In this document: piece after piece, positions 28,601 to 31,924 of the stretch | How positions within the stretch are numbered: the first letter of the stretch is position 1 | Layout of the letters: each line of letters begins with the position of its first letter | DNA from: Phoronis australis | Lineage: Eukaryota > Phoronida > Phoronidae | Assembly (NCBI GenBank): GCA_002633005.1 | Contig: NMRA01001212.1 | Span: 7,719 to 39,642 of the forward strand | DNA: 31,924 nt | Reading direction: 5' to 3' | The notes under the pieces: generated by a model | Databases searched by the model: none | What the model was told of the DNA's origin: nothing | What the model saw: only the letters and a program-made list of their open reading frames with translations | Translations under genes and position numbers: made by a program

Positions 28601-30566
28601 TTTTCAAACCCTGGTCAACCAAATCCTTCTAGGGACGGTTTTGAAAATTGAAATATTCTCAGTATGAAGAGGACGTTTGATGATGACGACTGACTAAAGT
28701 GGCGCATCCTAGTGGTAGCTCTGTTTTGTTTTGCATCCAAAGCTGTATTTGGATGGATTGTACGTTTTTGCACCATCTAGTGGCCATTTTTGTGATACAA
28801 ATAAATAAATAACCCTAAAAGCACACCATTTGCGATGCATTCGTGGGTGCATTTCAACGCTCCTCGTTGCTCTTGTACTTGAAAGTTGTCGTTATTTCAA
28901 TGACTGCACGGGTCACTTTCTAAAATGTCGTTTATTTGCTGGGAAATTCATCTGGATTATTCTTCCACGGTATTCACCTAGAACCCGGAAAAGCCGACCC
29001 GGAGTCAAGTGCAACTTCAGCAAAGACATTTTTTCGGGGATGTCATTTGATGCGGTAAAGTTTGTCTAACTACAACATAATGATCGATTCAAATAAACTT
29101 GGAGTTTGGGGTACAATGTTCAGGTTCAGGACTTAGGCCAGTAGCCAGATCACTTAGTATAGAAGAACGAGGTATCAGCATCTGTCCACAGAAGAATATT
29201 GAATTAAACCCAGTATATACAAAAACGGAAGTCTGTCGATGTCCGCATCCATGGATGTGGCCCCTGGAAACCTTTTGAGGGGTGAATTGAGCAAGAGAGA
29301 GAAAGAGAACAATTGTGCCGCTCTGCGCCCTGAATGACCCATGACAGATAATTTTCACACTGCGGGAAGGATCCAGGCGAAACCCAAACAAGAACCCCGA
29401 CCCAAACTAAGCCAGCTCAAACACCCGAGATACATCATTTTGGCCATTAGAATGTTGCTAGAGGCCATACCCACAATGCAGGCACGGGTAGACATGCATT
29501 TCCGTATAAACTGCCACAAGTGCCACTGTTATTAAGTGTTGGTACCTTGTTCATCTATTCTAAGTGCTCTGGGGTACTGGTGTGACAGGGTAGGATACCG
29601 AGTATATTTTCAGTTGAATCAACAACCCGCGTTCCCTCGGAGAAGCAAACTTTTGGTTTAGATCACTTATTGCTACAAAATTTAACTCACTTGTTCCATA
29701 TTCAGGAGAGAAGTGAATTCTGATCTTGCACAGAAGTTGCTGTTCGTTACTTCTTCAGACCGTGCACGGTGCTGAGTGGCGGACTTAGGGGGGGCAAGGG
29801 ACCATGACCCCCCTAAAATTCTCCCAGATTCCATTTGGCAGTTCGGGAGTGCAAATGACTGATGGGCAAAATCCTGGCTAATACTGTACCTTGCCCCCAA
29901 CTCAAAATCCTGGATCCGCCTCTGGTGCTCTACGATAAAGTTACCAGTCACGACAAGTCAATCACCTCAAATTTGACTAACAAACAATTTTAGAACAATA
30001 TCAGAGCGATGAGTGATCTAAATCTAAAGTTTTTTTTGGTTACAACAGCTTTAACGTTTCGAGAAAGACTTTATGCGCGCCATTCTGCTGCAGGCTGCCA
30101 GTTGATTATGCATGTACTTCTGTCTATAAGAGAACGATGTAGAGTTGCAGATATATAACAGGGATGCGGTAAAATGATTGATATTTTGATAACTGCTTTC
30201 CTTCGTAAAATTCCAGGGATTCGCAGTTCCATCAAGCTTGGAAAATATATTATTGAAGTCCTCCATTCGTTTGCTCACATTGCTGTTGAGGCATGCTTGG
30301 TATAGGGCAGCCCCTTTTTATTCAGTTTACTTGGTTTGCACCTCCCTTTTATGGTTACTTCCTGGCTATCAAAACATAAAGATAAAGTATTACACGAACA
30401 ACTCAACAATTAGCCAGAGAGTACTTTTCGATAAGCAAACCTGGTTGTTGTGGCTTTCAGTTTTTGAGGCGAATCATTTCAAAATAACCGACGTTTCAGT
30501 TGTTGTCTACAGGTCACCCATTCCCAGTTCCCGTGGTAGGAGTGATCTCAGTAACGCAGATCCTTT
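3529..30566 (+). CDS. SRCR-CUB transmembrane receptor gene (span of 19 exons, 5' and 3' incomplete)
   Basis: Nineteen exons join with matching phases throughout (3529-3651, 5048-5230, 5446-5606, 8829-8948, 9442-9594, 16248-16353, 16711-16926, 17490-17639, 18234-18404, 19323-19472, 21132-21209, 21575-21718, 21959-22060, 23416-23523, 23646-23678, 24035-24194, 24815-24913, 25536-25613, 30513-30566), giving about 796 codons. Domain order is SRCR1 (C-terminal part), SRCR2, SRCR3, SRCR4, CUB-like segments, a linker, one membrane helix and a cytoplasmic tail of at least 85 residues. This predicts a type I receptor with its SRCR/CUB part outside the cell; such proteins (scavenger-receptor superfamily) bind microbial or modified ligands and are greatly expanded in sea urchins and amphioxus. 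The ligand and signalling partners are unknown. No signal peptide, start codon or certain stop codon lies in the visible exons. Weak donors at 18405 (GTCACC), 21210 (GTTGGT) and 21719 (GTCCTA) are the least certain junctions. Confidence 0.85.
3920..4905 (-). pseudogene. decayed non-LTR retrotransposon (LINE) reverse transcriptase
   Basis: Read on the minus strand, successive reverse-transcriptase landmarks appear in the correct order but in shifting frames with stops: AGIDGFTFEILK near 4904, FQSGCFPQACCDAMLVFLFK then NNYTGISLLSANGKLY near 4780-4690, a QAGFRQS-type segment and DQIFSLYALYQTLISKK near 4640-4550, the KAFGIVPYTLLF box where KAFD is normal, LRSCIKTRDGLTD near 4390, LSEYCDSWAMAVN near 4140, IIVVLRNGGSLR near 4060 and YLGVFITPKSSWSETL near 3970. 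These are RT blocks and the C-terminal RT extension of LINE elements. The YADD catalytic box is not preserved. The copy is antisense to the host receptor gene, in the intron between SRCR1 exons, and is inactive. Confidence 0.85.
4085..4142. repeat. 29-bp tandem duplication inside the LINE relic
   Basis: Two adjacent 29-bp units beginning TTCACAG and sharing AGCCCATGAATCACAATA differ at only a few positions. The unit is not a multiple of three and duplicates the segment encoding CDSWAMAVN, so it broke the reverse-transcriptase frame after or during decay. Confidence 0.8.
5048..5230 (+). CDS. exon: SRCR1 end and SRCR2 start
   Basis: Phase 1 in and 1 out (183 nt), acceptor TTTCGGTCAG, perfect-looking donor GTGAGT. 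Joined to the previous exon it reads CIHG-GWGSRECDQHHRRDV then GVVC, the closing two cysteines of SRCR1. SRCR2 then begins with DIRLRNGTASHKGRLEVK followed by HSWGAVNSQLFGLVEA. The usual WGTVCDD at this point is WGAVNSQ, so the first cysteine of SRCR2 is absent. Confidence 0.9.
5446..5606 (+). CDS. exon: SRCR2 core
   Basis: Phase 1 in and 0 out (161 nt), acceptor CTTTGTCTCATAG, donor AG/GTAACA. It encodes VACRQLGFADVVDL, then VNKTLEQVQCQGNEISLAEC and NLRWGGQFSK, a textbook SRCR core. A second possible donor (CACG/GTAAGG at 5632) would end in phase 1 and would not fit the phase-0 acceptor of the next exon, so the first donor is preferred. The penultimate SRCR cysteine expected after WGG is missing. 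Confidence 0.92.
5607..6519. other. intron sequence, nothing recognised
   Basis: Start of the 3.2-kb intron between the SRCR2 core and SRCR3. A minus-strand frame at 6317-6601 (94 residues) runs into the repeat at 6520 and carries no known domain. No RNA gene or exon is seen. Confidence 0.4.
6520..7381 (+). repeat. dispersed repeat, copy 2, split by an insertion
   Basis: This is the second copy of the 2171-2621 repeat, in the same orientation. Homology runs 6520-6585, stops at the 0.4-kb element, and resumes about 6993 to 7381. Copy 1 has no insertion and so gives the empty site. I cannot fix the target-site duplication because both copies have diverged at the junction. Confidence 0.8.
6585..6992. 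mobile_element. 0.4-kb element with GGGCCCGG terminal inverted repeats
   Basis: The left end is CCGGGCCCGGTCTCCAATCT. The right end, read inverted, is CCTGGGCCCGGTTTCTAATC. The interior holds CTCGAAATTTCGAG palindromes and other ACTCGA-type motifs and has no ORF of note. It interrupts repeat copy 2, and the same termini bound the larger element at 19526-20913, so this is a non-autonomous DNA-transposon family. The superfamily is not determined. Confidence 0.75.
7382..8828. other. intron sequence, nothing recognised
   Basis: Rest of the SRCR2-SRCR3 intron. Several frames of 60-93 residues occur (for example 8099-8380 +, 7338-7601 -) but none shows a domain or splice context. The sequence looks like decayed repeat. 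Confidence 0.4.
8829..8948 (+). CDS. exon: SRCR2 end and SRCR3 start
   Basis: Phase 0 in and out (120 nt), acceptor ACATTTCTGCAG, donor ACG/GTGAGC. The first residues IIALEC close SRCR2 (equivalent of the usual VAVVC). SRCR3 then begins VVRLVGGVNSSEGVVEVFF and RQKWGT, a near-canonical SRCR N-terminus. Confidence 0.92.
9442..9594 (+). CDS. exon: SRCR3 core
   Basis: Phase 0 in and out (153 nt), acceptor ATTTGCTGCAG, donor GGG/GTATGT. It encodes ICRHGWDDVSTNVVCSALNF, matching WGTVCDDgW followed by VVCRQLGF, and ends with HNSVIWLSG, the strand before the V-x-C motif that starts the next exon 6.6 kb downstream. Confidence 0.92.
9595..13197. other. first part of a 6.6-kb intron, no gene recognised
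   Basis: AT-rich intron sequence. Apart from the AGCC microsatellite at 10574-10614 I see no exon, RNA gene or well-defined element. Around 12110-12150 the phrase CATCATCAGGAC with nearby TTCGATGTCTC resembles the ends of Penelope-like elements, but no coding domain supports it. The minus-strand frame at 12706-13005 has no recognisable domain. Confidence 0.4.
10574..10614. repeat. (AGCC)n microsatellite
   Basis: Two or three AGCT-type units pass into about eight perfect AGCC units, inside the SRCR3 intron. Confidence 0.95.
13198..13342 (+). mobile_element. small GGCGGATCC-type MITE, copy 1
   Basis: The left end reads AGGGGTGGATCCAGGATTTT and the right end AATCCGCCACTG, giving imperfect terminal inverted repeats around about 120 bp with a C-run near the right end. 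The same sequence occurs inverted at 29773-29924. Short repeats with a GGCGGATCCAGG end are widespread in animal genomes. Confidence 0.75.
13504..15823. mobile_element. 2.3-kb element with terminal inverted repeats over 120 bp long
   Basis: The left arm (about 13504-13655) and the inverted right arm (about 15690-15823) match over most of their length. Shared landmarks are AGTCC near the outer end, AAAACATTTACAC, GGATTAAAGCACCAAA, TGCTGAATCTCATG or its GCTGAATCTCATG form, and GGTCGGTTGCCC followed by AAGGTCAAGG-type repeats. The interior is AT-rich, includes a 692-base gap of N, and has no supported coding region. This is a non-autonomous DNA element (foldback or long-TIR MITE type). The target-site duplication is not clear. 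Confidence 0.8.
14175..14866. other. assembly gap (N run)
   Basis: 692 undetermined bases inside the long-TIR element. Any reading frame through it is meaningless. The gap probably reflects repeat content. Confidence 1.
15824..16247. other. end of the SRCR3 intron, nothing recognised
   Basis: Sequence between the long-TIR element and the next exon. No gene or repeat is identified. Confidence 0.4.
16248..16353 (+). CDS. exon: SRCR3 end
   Basis: Phase 0 in and 1 out (106 nt), acceptor TTATCATTGCAG, donor CAG/GTTACG. It encodes VSCHSNTTSLRSCSHHGVGV then NTSCLPKDHVAIACTG, the last four SRCR cysteines in the usual spacing. With the two earlier ones SRCR3 has six, the group A pattern. The phase-0 entry fits the exon ending at 9594. 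Confidence 0.92.
16711..16926 (+). CDS. exon: SRCR4, N-terminal two thirds (divergent)
   Basis: Phase 1 in and 1 out (216 nt), acceptor CTTATTTTCAG, donor AGAG/GTGTTT. The peptide includes LLINYHGENRQVSTIRFTPE, then TLDVLCRELGFLRYHYDVAT and GSLATCRG. LCRELGF is the SRCR CRQLGF box. The usual WGTVCDD is replaced by VSTIRFT without a cysteine, so the domain is divergent. Confidence 0.88.
17187..17262 (-). pseudogene. tRNA-like sequence (SINE head or tRNA pseudogene)
   Basis: On the minus strand it begins and ends with complementary GCAGTGT/ACACTGC, a 7-bp acceptor-like stem. An A-box-like GCCCTAGAGTGATCA lies near the 5' end and a B-box-like GGATTCGAATCC near the 3' end. About eight extra bases separate the T-arm from the acceptor 3' strand, so it is not a functional tRNA as read. 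A tRNA-derived SINE promoter or a decayed tRNA copy explains it best. Confidence 0.55.
17490..17639 (+). CDS. exon: SRCR4 end
   Basis: Phase 1 in and 1 out (150 nt), acceptor GTTGTAACCAG, donor GCG/GTGAGC. Joined to the previous exon it reads TCRG-NETSLSDCADHSWFEE, the SRCR C-x-GNE-T-S-L-x-D-C motif, and it ends YRLGHKPVTCTN followed by SPRLLNITG. The penultimate SRCR cysteine is missing. Confidence 0.9.
17640..18233. other. intron, nothing recognised
   Basis: Ordinary intron sequence. No repeat or gene is identified. Confidence 0.4.
18234..18404 (+). CDS. exon: CUB-like C-terminal half
   Basis: Phase 1 in and 1 out (171 nt), good acceptor TTTCTATTTCTAG, weak donor ACAG/GTCACC. The peptide starts DGSSLTFHSDFQRIIPPL and ends with NIRMNITFDFSRKTLPNRSG then AFKIIFSGTTG. 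The last 30 residues resemble the closing strands of a CUB domain (hydrophobic-x-F-x-S then G-x-F-K-x-x-Y/F) and the later exon at 23416. No N-terminal CUB half precedes it. The exon is supported by the open frame and by phase agreement on both sides. Confidence 0.65.
18666..18689. repeat. 24-bp inverted repeat
   Basis: CAGGGTACATG and its exact reverse complement CATGTACCCTG are separated by two bases. It is a possible hairpin or dimeric protein site in the intron after the 18234 exon. Confidence 0.8.
18690..19322. other. intron, nothing recognised
   Basis: A short + frame at 18809-19006 has no domain and no splice support. Nothing else is identified. Confidence 0.4.
19323..19472 (+). CDS. 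exon: CUB domain N-terminal half
   Basis: Phase 1 in and 1 out (150 nt), acceptor GTTTTTTAAAG, donor ACAG/GTAACG. It encodes GCNASNSHHTLFETRGLFWS, then PLYPNGYTEWSSCAWNITAK and TNYEIVIKFTG. This is the CUB start: first Cys, G-x-F-x-S-P-x-Y-P-x-x-Y, then C-x-W-x-I and the hydrophobic strand. The matching C-terminal half was not found in the following intron, which is occupied by the 19526-20913 element. Confidence 0.88.
19526..20913. mobile_element. 1.4-kb element with GGGCCCGG inverted ends and TACTCGA-rich arms
   Basis: The left end is AGGGCCCGGGTCTCCAATCT followed by CCGTACTCAGACTCG. The right end, inverted, is CCTGGGCCCGGTCTCCAATC followed by TCCGTACTCAGACTC. Both arms (about 280 and 170 bp) are packed with ACTCGA, GAGTAC and CTCGAAATTTCGAG-type motifs, the density expected of subterminal transposase-binding arrays. 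The interior (about 19860-20740) has no recognisable ORF. The ends match the 0.4-kb element at 6585-6992. It lies in the receptor intron between the CUB N-half exon and the 21132 exon. Confidence 0.8.
20914..21131. other. intron, nothing recognised
   Basis: Short intron remainder between the element and the next exon; searched for a CUB C-terminal half without success. Confidence 0.4.
21132..21209 (+). CDS. exon: CUB-like domain start
   Basis: Phase 1 in and 1 out (78 nt), good acceptor AATTTTTACAG, weak donor GGAG/GTTGGT. The peptide DLSLSPGEVMTVSSPKRKIS is followed by WKPDIGG. G-E-V-M-T-V-S-S-P fits the G-x-I-x-S-P opening of a CUB domain. Confidence 0.6.
21365..21512 (+). mobile_element. 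small MITE, copy 1, with internal 12-bp triplication
   Basis: The ends share AGTTCAGTAACGCTA (left) and, inverted, GAGTTGAGTAACGCTAAAG (right). Three tandem copies of ACGCTAGGACCT/T lie at 21380-21415. The sequence AAAATCTAGCCAAAA and the order of later motifs match 31727-31864 in inverse orientation. Confidence 0.7.
21575..21718 (+). CDS. exon: CUB-like domain, middle
   Basis: Phase 1 in (144 nt), acceptor CTTTATTCCAG. It encodes YLGRCMITCRDWFRQVSST, then NGLRVLFKFINHSTRCKEQD and QYSFVRLSG, which fits the CUB C-x-W, hydrophobic-strand and C-x-x-D-x-V-x-L order. The donor is uncertain: GT at 21719 (GTCCTA, weak) gives the phase 1 needed by the next exon, while a stronger donor at 21706 (GTAAGA) gives phase 0 and would break the next exon. 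Confidence 0.7.
21959..22060 (+). CDS. exon: CUB-like domain, continuation
   Basis: Phase 1 in and 1 out (102 nt), acceptor GTGTCTCTGCAG, donor ACAG/GTAATG. The peptide is QILEGHALPQLFNIVVNSSG then SEVRDQGNSLTGTG. Only the phase-1 reading is open. It may be part of an enlarged CUB domain completed by the exon at 23416. Domain identity is weaker than the exon itself. Confidence 0.65.
22061..23415. other. intron, no certain exon
   Basis: Phases at 22060 (1 out) and 23416 (1 in) agree, so direct splicing is possible. Open frames at 22873-23080 and 23202-23350 (+) are tempting but have wrong entry phases or no donor. No repeat was recognised. Confidence 0.45.
23416..23523 (+). CDS. exon: CUB domain C-terminal half
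   Basis: Phase 1 in and 1 out (108 nt), acceptor TTGGTCTTTCAG, donor AGAG/GTATTG. It encodes FAFIRTKGNKARVRFVSQGG then GDHQGGKFRAIFYVRG, the CUB ending of V-x-F-x-S and G-x-F-x-A-x-Y. A longer + frame at 23227-23628 overlaps in another phase and is rejected. Confidence 0.85.
23646..23678 (+). CDS. micro-exon: extracellular linker
   Basis: Phase 1 in and 1 out (33 nt), acceptor CCTTTTCAG, donor ATAG/GTAATA. It encodes ELPGLNCRPPI(G), a short Pro-rich linker with one Cys between the CUB domain and the membrane exon. Confidence 0.75.
23679..23800. repeat. TAA-rich simple repeat
   Basis: Imperfect TAA/AATAATA trinucleotide repeat starting right at the donor of the micro-exon. Confidence 0.8.
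24035..24194 (+). CDS. exon: transmembrane segment
   Basis: Phase 1 in and 2 out (160 nt), strong acceptor GTTTCTTTCAG, donor ACG/GTTAGC. It encodes DKRVQRAQSLNLLDFKSGGQ then LELVLICIALVVSPLPIACL followed by GSFIKDCSDRRMIR: an extracellular stalk, a hydrophobic helix of about 21 residues and a positively charged stop-transfer sequence, giving type I topology. If the moderate donor is not used, the frame continues for 22 codons to a stop at 24261 and gives a receptor with a very short tail. Confidence 0.85.
24195..24814. other. intron between membrane and tail exons
   Basis: Includes the possible read-through coding region to 24261. An AATAAA at about 24680 could serve as a poly(A) signal for that short form. 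Nothing else is recognised. Confidence 0.4.
24815..24913 (+). CDS. exon: cytoplasmic tail 1
   Basis: Phase 2 in and 2 out (99 nt), strong acceptor CCCTTTTGTTTCAG, donor CGT/GTAAGG. It encodes ESEQRRRMSSVDVWLTELSE then AVSTDLDRLAACV, an acidic, hydrophilic and probably helical segment. RRRMSS is a basic-residue Ser site of the basophilic-kinase type. The phase matches both neighbours. Confidence 0.75.
24914..25535. other. intron, nothing recognised
   Basis: A minus-strand frame (24731-25153) covers this and the exon; it has no domain and is a shadow. Confidence 0.4.
25536..25613 (+). CDS. exon: cytoplasmic tail 2
   Basis: Phase 2 in and 2 out (78 nt), acceptor CTACACTTTTCAG, strong donor GCT/GTAAGT. 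It encodes SAAERITPRTMSPTGYGKNS then ALSQTL, Ser/Thr/Pro-rich with one tyrosine (TGYGKN) and two TP/SP sites. No ITAM, ITIM or YxxPhi motif is evident. Confidence 0.75.
25757..25802 (+). CDS. possible alternative last exon
   Basis: Read from TTTTCAACCAGAG with phase-2 entry it encodes VGNQLVDVSQRRSI then a TGA stop at 25800. Using the AG two bases upstream gives a stop after five codons. Either would end the tail early and so compete with the exon at 30513. No poly(A) signal is seen nearby. Confidence 0.3.
25803..26498. other. intron, repeat-like, no gene recognised
   Basis: Overlapping + and - frames at 25872-26344 share no domain. The minus-strand peptide looks like translated dispersed repeat. 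Confidence 0.35.
26499..26526. repeat. 28-bp near-perfect palindrome
   Basis: ATACATGTGCGCCC and GGGCGTACATGTAT pair with one mismatched position around a central CCCGGG. Confidence 0.85.
26541..26547 (+). promoter_or_regulatory. TATA-like box beside the palindrome
   Basis: TATAAAA lies 14 bp to the right of the 28-bp palindrome. No clear gene starts downstream on the + strand, so this may be chance. Confidence 0.2.
26601..27056 (-). CDS. unrecognised 151-codon ORF
   Basis: The minus-strand frame is open from a stop at 27075-27077 down to 26601. It has no ATG near its 5' end, so it would need an upstream exon or be a fragment. The peptide has normal amino-acid composition, for example ITEWIVYQGDQLICKTAVE, MNLAFTCNKDLHLWNGTNDV and KVTMSLYIPVDVNELRRASK. 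I recognise no family. It lies in the last visible intron of the receptor gene, antisense. It could be a transposon remnant, an exon of a nested gene, or a chance frame. Confidence 0.3.
   Translation of the reverse strand: MRIYEDKERLDSHSEAKITEWIVYQGDQLICKTAVEPTRTEKIALISVDHMNLAFTCNKDLHLWNGTNDVKPTIHEFYSMIYNLKVTMSLYIPVDVNELRRASKLPDIHGIFETRPTKKSDHGCIFGKITKVLVKLIACFESLTNCSVSTV
27057..27534. other. intron, nothing recognised
   Basis: The + frame 27146-27583 has no domain and ends in the tandem repeat. Confidence 0.35.
27535..28800 (+). repeat. higher-order tandem repeat with CTCF-like core in each subunit
   Basis: Three subunit types A, B and C, each about 145-160 bp, repeat in the order ABC ABC ABC B. 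A starts G-C-C-x-x-C-T-x-G-T-G-G-C-A-A-T-T-T-T, B ends its core with GGCCATTTTT and runs into GTTTTCGAGTCTG, and C is followed by AGCTGTAT or GGCTGTAT. Cores start near 27535, 27681, 27845, 27989, 28133, 28291, 28432, 28577, 28704 and 28772. The higher-order period is 454 then 443 bp and the last unit is shortened. All cores face the same way. The best ones are GCCCCCTGGTGGC (27535) and GCCACCTAGTGGC (27989, 28577). Confidence 0.9.
28801..29772. other. intron, nothing recognised
   Basis: Frames at 28830-29069 (+) and 29089-29391 (-) have no domain. No element boundaries are seen. Confidence 0.35.
29773..29924 (-). mobile_element. small GGCGGATCC-type MITE, copy 2
   Basis: Inverse of 13198-13342. 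On the minus strand it begins CAGAGGCGGATCCAGGATTT and ends with GTCCGCCACTCA after a run of G/C. The short minus-strand frame across it is an artefact. Confidence 0.75.
29925..30512. other. intron, nothing recognised
   Basis: Sequence before the last visible exon. The + frame from 30238 runs into that exon but has no domain and no need of it. Confidence 0.4.
30513..30566 (+). CDS. exon: cytoplasmic tail 3
   Basis: Phase 2 in and 2 out (54 nt), acceptor TTGTTGTCTACAG, strong donor CTTT/GTAAGT. It encodes SPIPSSRGRSDLSNADP and leaves in phase 2. It resembles the previous tail exon in length, Ser/Pro content and in ending after an LS-x-x-x-L stretch. The 4.9-kb distance is bridged only by phase and splice signals, so an intervening exon is possible. 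Confidence 0.6.
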
Positions 30567-31407
30567 GTAAGTAGCCCTATACAGTTTGATGAAATAAGGT
30601 ACTTGAGCAAAAAGCAAGCTTTTGTCATTCTTTGACTTCTGGTGTCCGACGAAAAACTTAGGCCCCAAAAGTCTGCAAACGTGCACTTTGAATTGAAAAA
30701 GTTGGAAACGTGCCAACGCTTTTCGCAGCTTTGATGTTCATAATGTAATATATATCTCCGGAGGTGAGACTGCCCAATTGCAGTTTTAAGAGGCATTATC
30801 TGAGAAAACCTGCAAAATTGCAGAATGTTGGCGGAGGCACTTTCATCAATTAAGTTGATNAGTATTTATACTGTGTTCGTGTATTCGACATTGCCGAGTA
30901 TAGGCCCTGGTGTATTTTTACATAGACGTTTGGTTTTCCGAACTTATATACGGAAATCGCTGGTAATACTTCCCAAAATTATTTACCCTTGCTGCAAGTA
31001 AGGCATCACCTCGGATAAAAATAGAACAATAATAATTAGCAATGTAACAGTCATCTCTTTCAAATCAAACACAATTAAACACACAGCTGAAATGCTTCTA
31101 AAACTATCTTAAGTAATACAAAAAGCTTGGTCTGTATTTTAAGTCTCAAAACTATCAACTGAAGGCGGTGACATGGACAAGAAGACCAGGCCCTGTGGAA
31201 AGTAGATATGGAACTCCAGGTCGGAAAGTATAAGGTCCCAGGCTCGTTGCATCGGACTGCAAGTCCTGTATTCTTGTTAGCCTACCCCTAGGTCCGCAAG
31301 AAGCAACGGCTATCAAATCTGATTCAACTGACTTACCATTTTTCGAAATGATTGGAGGATTTTCTTACGGTCGCCGCAGACAGAGATCGAGTGCCACAGG
31401 GTACCGC
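30567..31407. other. downstream sequence, final exon not identified
   Basis: The receptor frame leaves in phase 2 and must continue, but no strong acceptor with a clear coding segment is seen. A single ambiguous base lies at 30860. Confidence 0.4.
30729..30763 (+). CDS. weak candidate for a further tail exon
   Basis: Acceptor CGCTTTTCGCAG and donor GAG/GTGAGA bound 35 nt that read in phase 2 as F-FDVHNVIYISG and leave in phase 1. It breaks the all-phase-2 pattern and has little else in its favour. Confidence 0.15.
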
Positions 31408-31549
31408 TTGGGCGGCGCAGCACTGAAAAAAGTGGGGGGCTAAAGCTCCCTCAGACCCCTGTGATACATCGCCTATTGACCATGCGTGGCGTAGCACTCA
31501 AAAAAGTGGGAGGTTATAGCCCCCCCAATCCCCTATGGTTCGCCGCCCA
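31408..31549. repeat. short repeat pair with GGGCGGCG inverted ends
   Basis: Two similar segments (31411-31462 and 31487-31537) share GCAGCACTGAAAAAAGTGGG or its GTAGCACTCAAAAAAGTGGG variant, then AGCYCCC-rich sequence. The outer ends GGGCGGCG and CGCCGCCC are inverted. A small transposon fragment with internal duplication is likely. Confidence 0.6.
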
Positions 31550-31726
31550 TGTCCCGGTGTCCTCAGTTTTCGGGATTCATCTTAATCTCGGGACACCATG
31601 GTGTCCAGGGGGTTGTACCTCAGACGGTACAAGGCGCGAATTAACAAGACCACAAGTACACAGACCAGTGGATGAGCAAGCATGAAAATTAGGTCGCCGC
31701 ATATTCAATCTTTTTTAGGTCTACAT

Positions 31727-31864
31727 GGGGGTAAAGCTCGTAACGCTAGGACTTCACTAAAAAGCAAGAATTCATGAAATTACGTGACATATTGTGTATT
31801 TTCAGTTGAAAACGTGATTTTGGCTAGATTTTTCAATTCCCAAGACAGCTACTGAACTCTACCC
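31727..31864 (-). mobile_element. small MITE, copy 2 (inverted)
   Basis: On the minus strand it begins GGGTAGAGTTCAGTAGC and shares AAAATCTAGCCAAAA, an ACACRA-type middle and TTGCTTTTTAGTGAAG followed by CCTAGCGTTAC with 21365-21512. The left end GGGGGTAAAG on the + strand is the inverted terminus. Confidence 0.7.
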
Positions 31865-31924
31865 TGGTCTTCGTCCAGGGCCGCATGGGTGAGAATCTCA
31901 CGAGCACGCTAGTCTGAAGACTTC

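Noticed and set aside
31371-31443. Final exon of the receptor after CGCCGCAG
   Set aside because: The frame ends inside the short repeat pair, the acceptor is poor and the encoded peptide is mostly repeat sequence.

Overview
The window is eukaryotic: coding sequence is split into short exons with GT/AG junctions and matching phases, introns reach 6.6 kb, and the rest is repeats and transposon debris. SRCR and CUB receptor domains, a retroelement-type SGNH hydrolase, a LINE reverse-transcriptase relic and many small inverted-repeat elements suggest a marine invertebrate, probably a deuterostome (sea urchin, hemichordate or amphioxus type). That assignment is inference; the sequence alone does not name the species.

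The main gene lies on the + strand from about 3529 to at least 30566. I reconstructed 19 exons by splice sites and phase continuity; every consecutive phase agrees. In order they encode the end of one SRCR domain, three further SRCR domains, exons with CUB-like halves, a short membrane-proximal linker, one transmembrane helix and a cytoplasmic tail built from small phase-2 exons. It would be a type I surface receptor of the scavenger or pattern-recognition kind. The 5' exons lie upstream of the window or were not recognised, and no convincing final exon was found. About 796 codons are visible.

Region 1-2170 (- strand) belongs to a retroelement: an SGNH/GDSL-hydrolase ORF, then a block of roughly 70-bp repeats, then the start of a gag-like ORF running off the window. 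This order suggests a DIRS/Ngaro-type tyrosine-recombinase element or a head-to-tail junction of two copies.

Introns of the receptor gene carry a decayed LINE (3920-4905), a dispersed repeat present twice (2171-2621 and 6520-7381), the second copy interrupted by a 0.4-kb element, a 2.3-kb long-inverted-repeat element containing a 692-base assembly gap (13504-15823), a tRNA-like sequence (17187-17262), a 1.4-kb element with TACTCGA-rich arms (19526-20913), two small MITE pairs, and a higher-order tandem repeat (27535-28800) whose roughly 145-bp subunits each carry a motif resembling the vertebrate CTCF core.

The most interesting points are the chain of symmetric phase-2 cytoplasmic exons, the paired loss of the same two cysteines in SRCR2 and SRCR4, the apparent order of half-CUB exons, and the repeat that sets out CTCF-like motifs at near-nucleosomal spacing.
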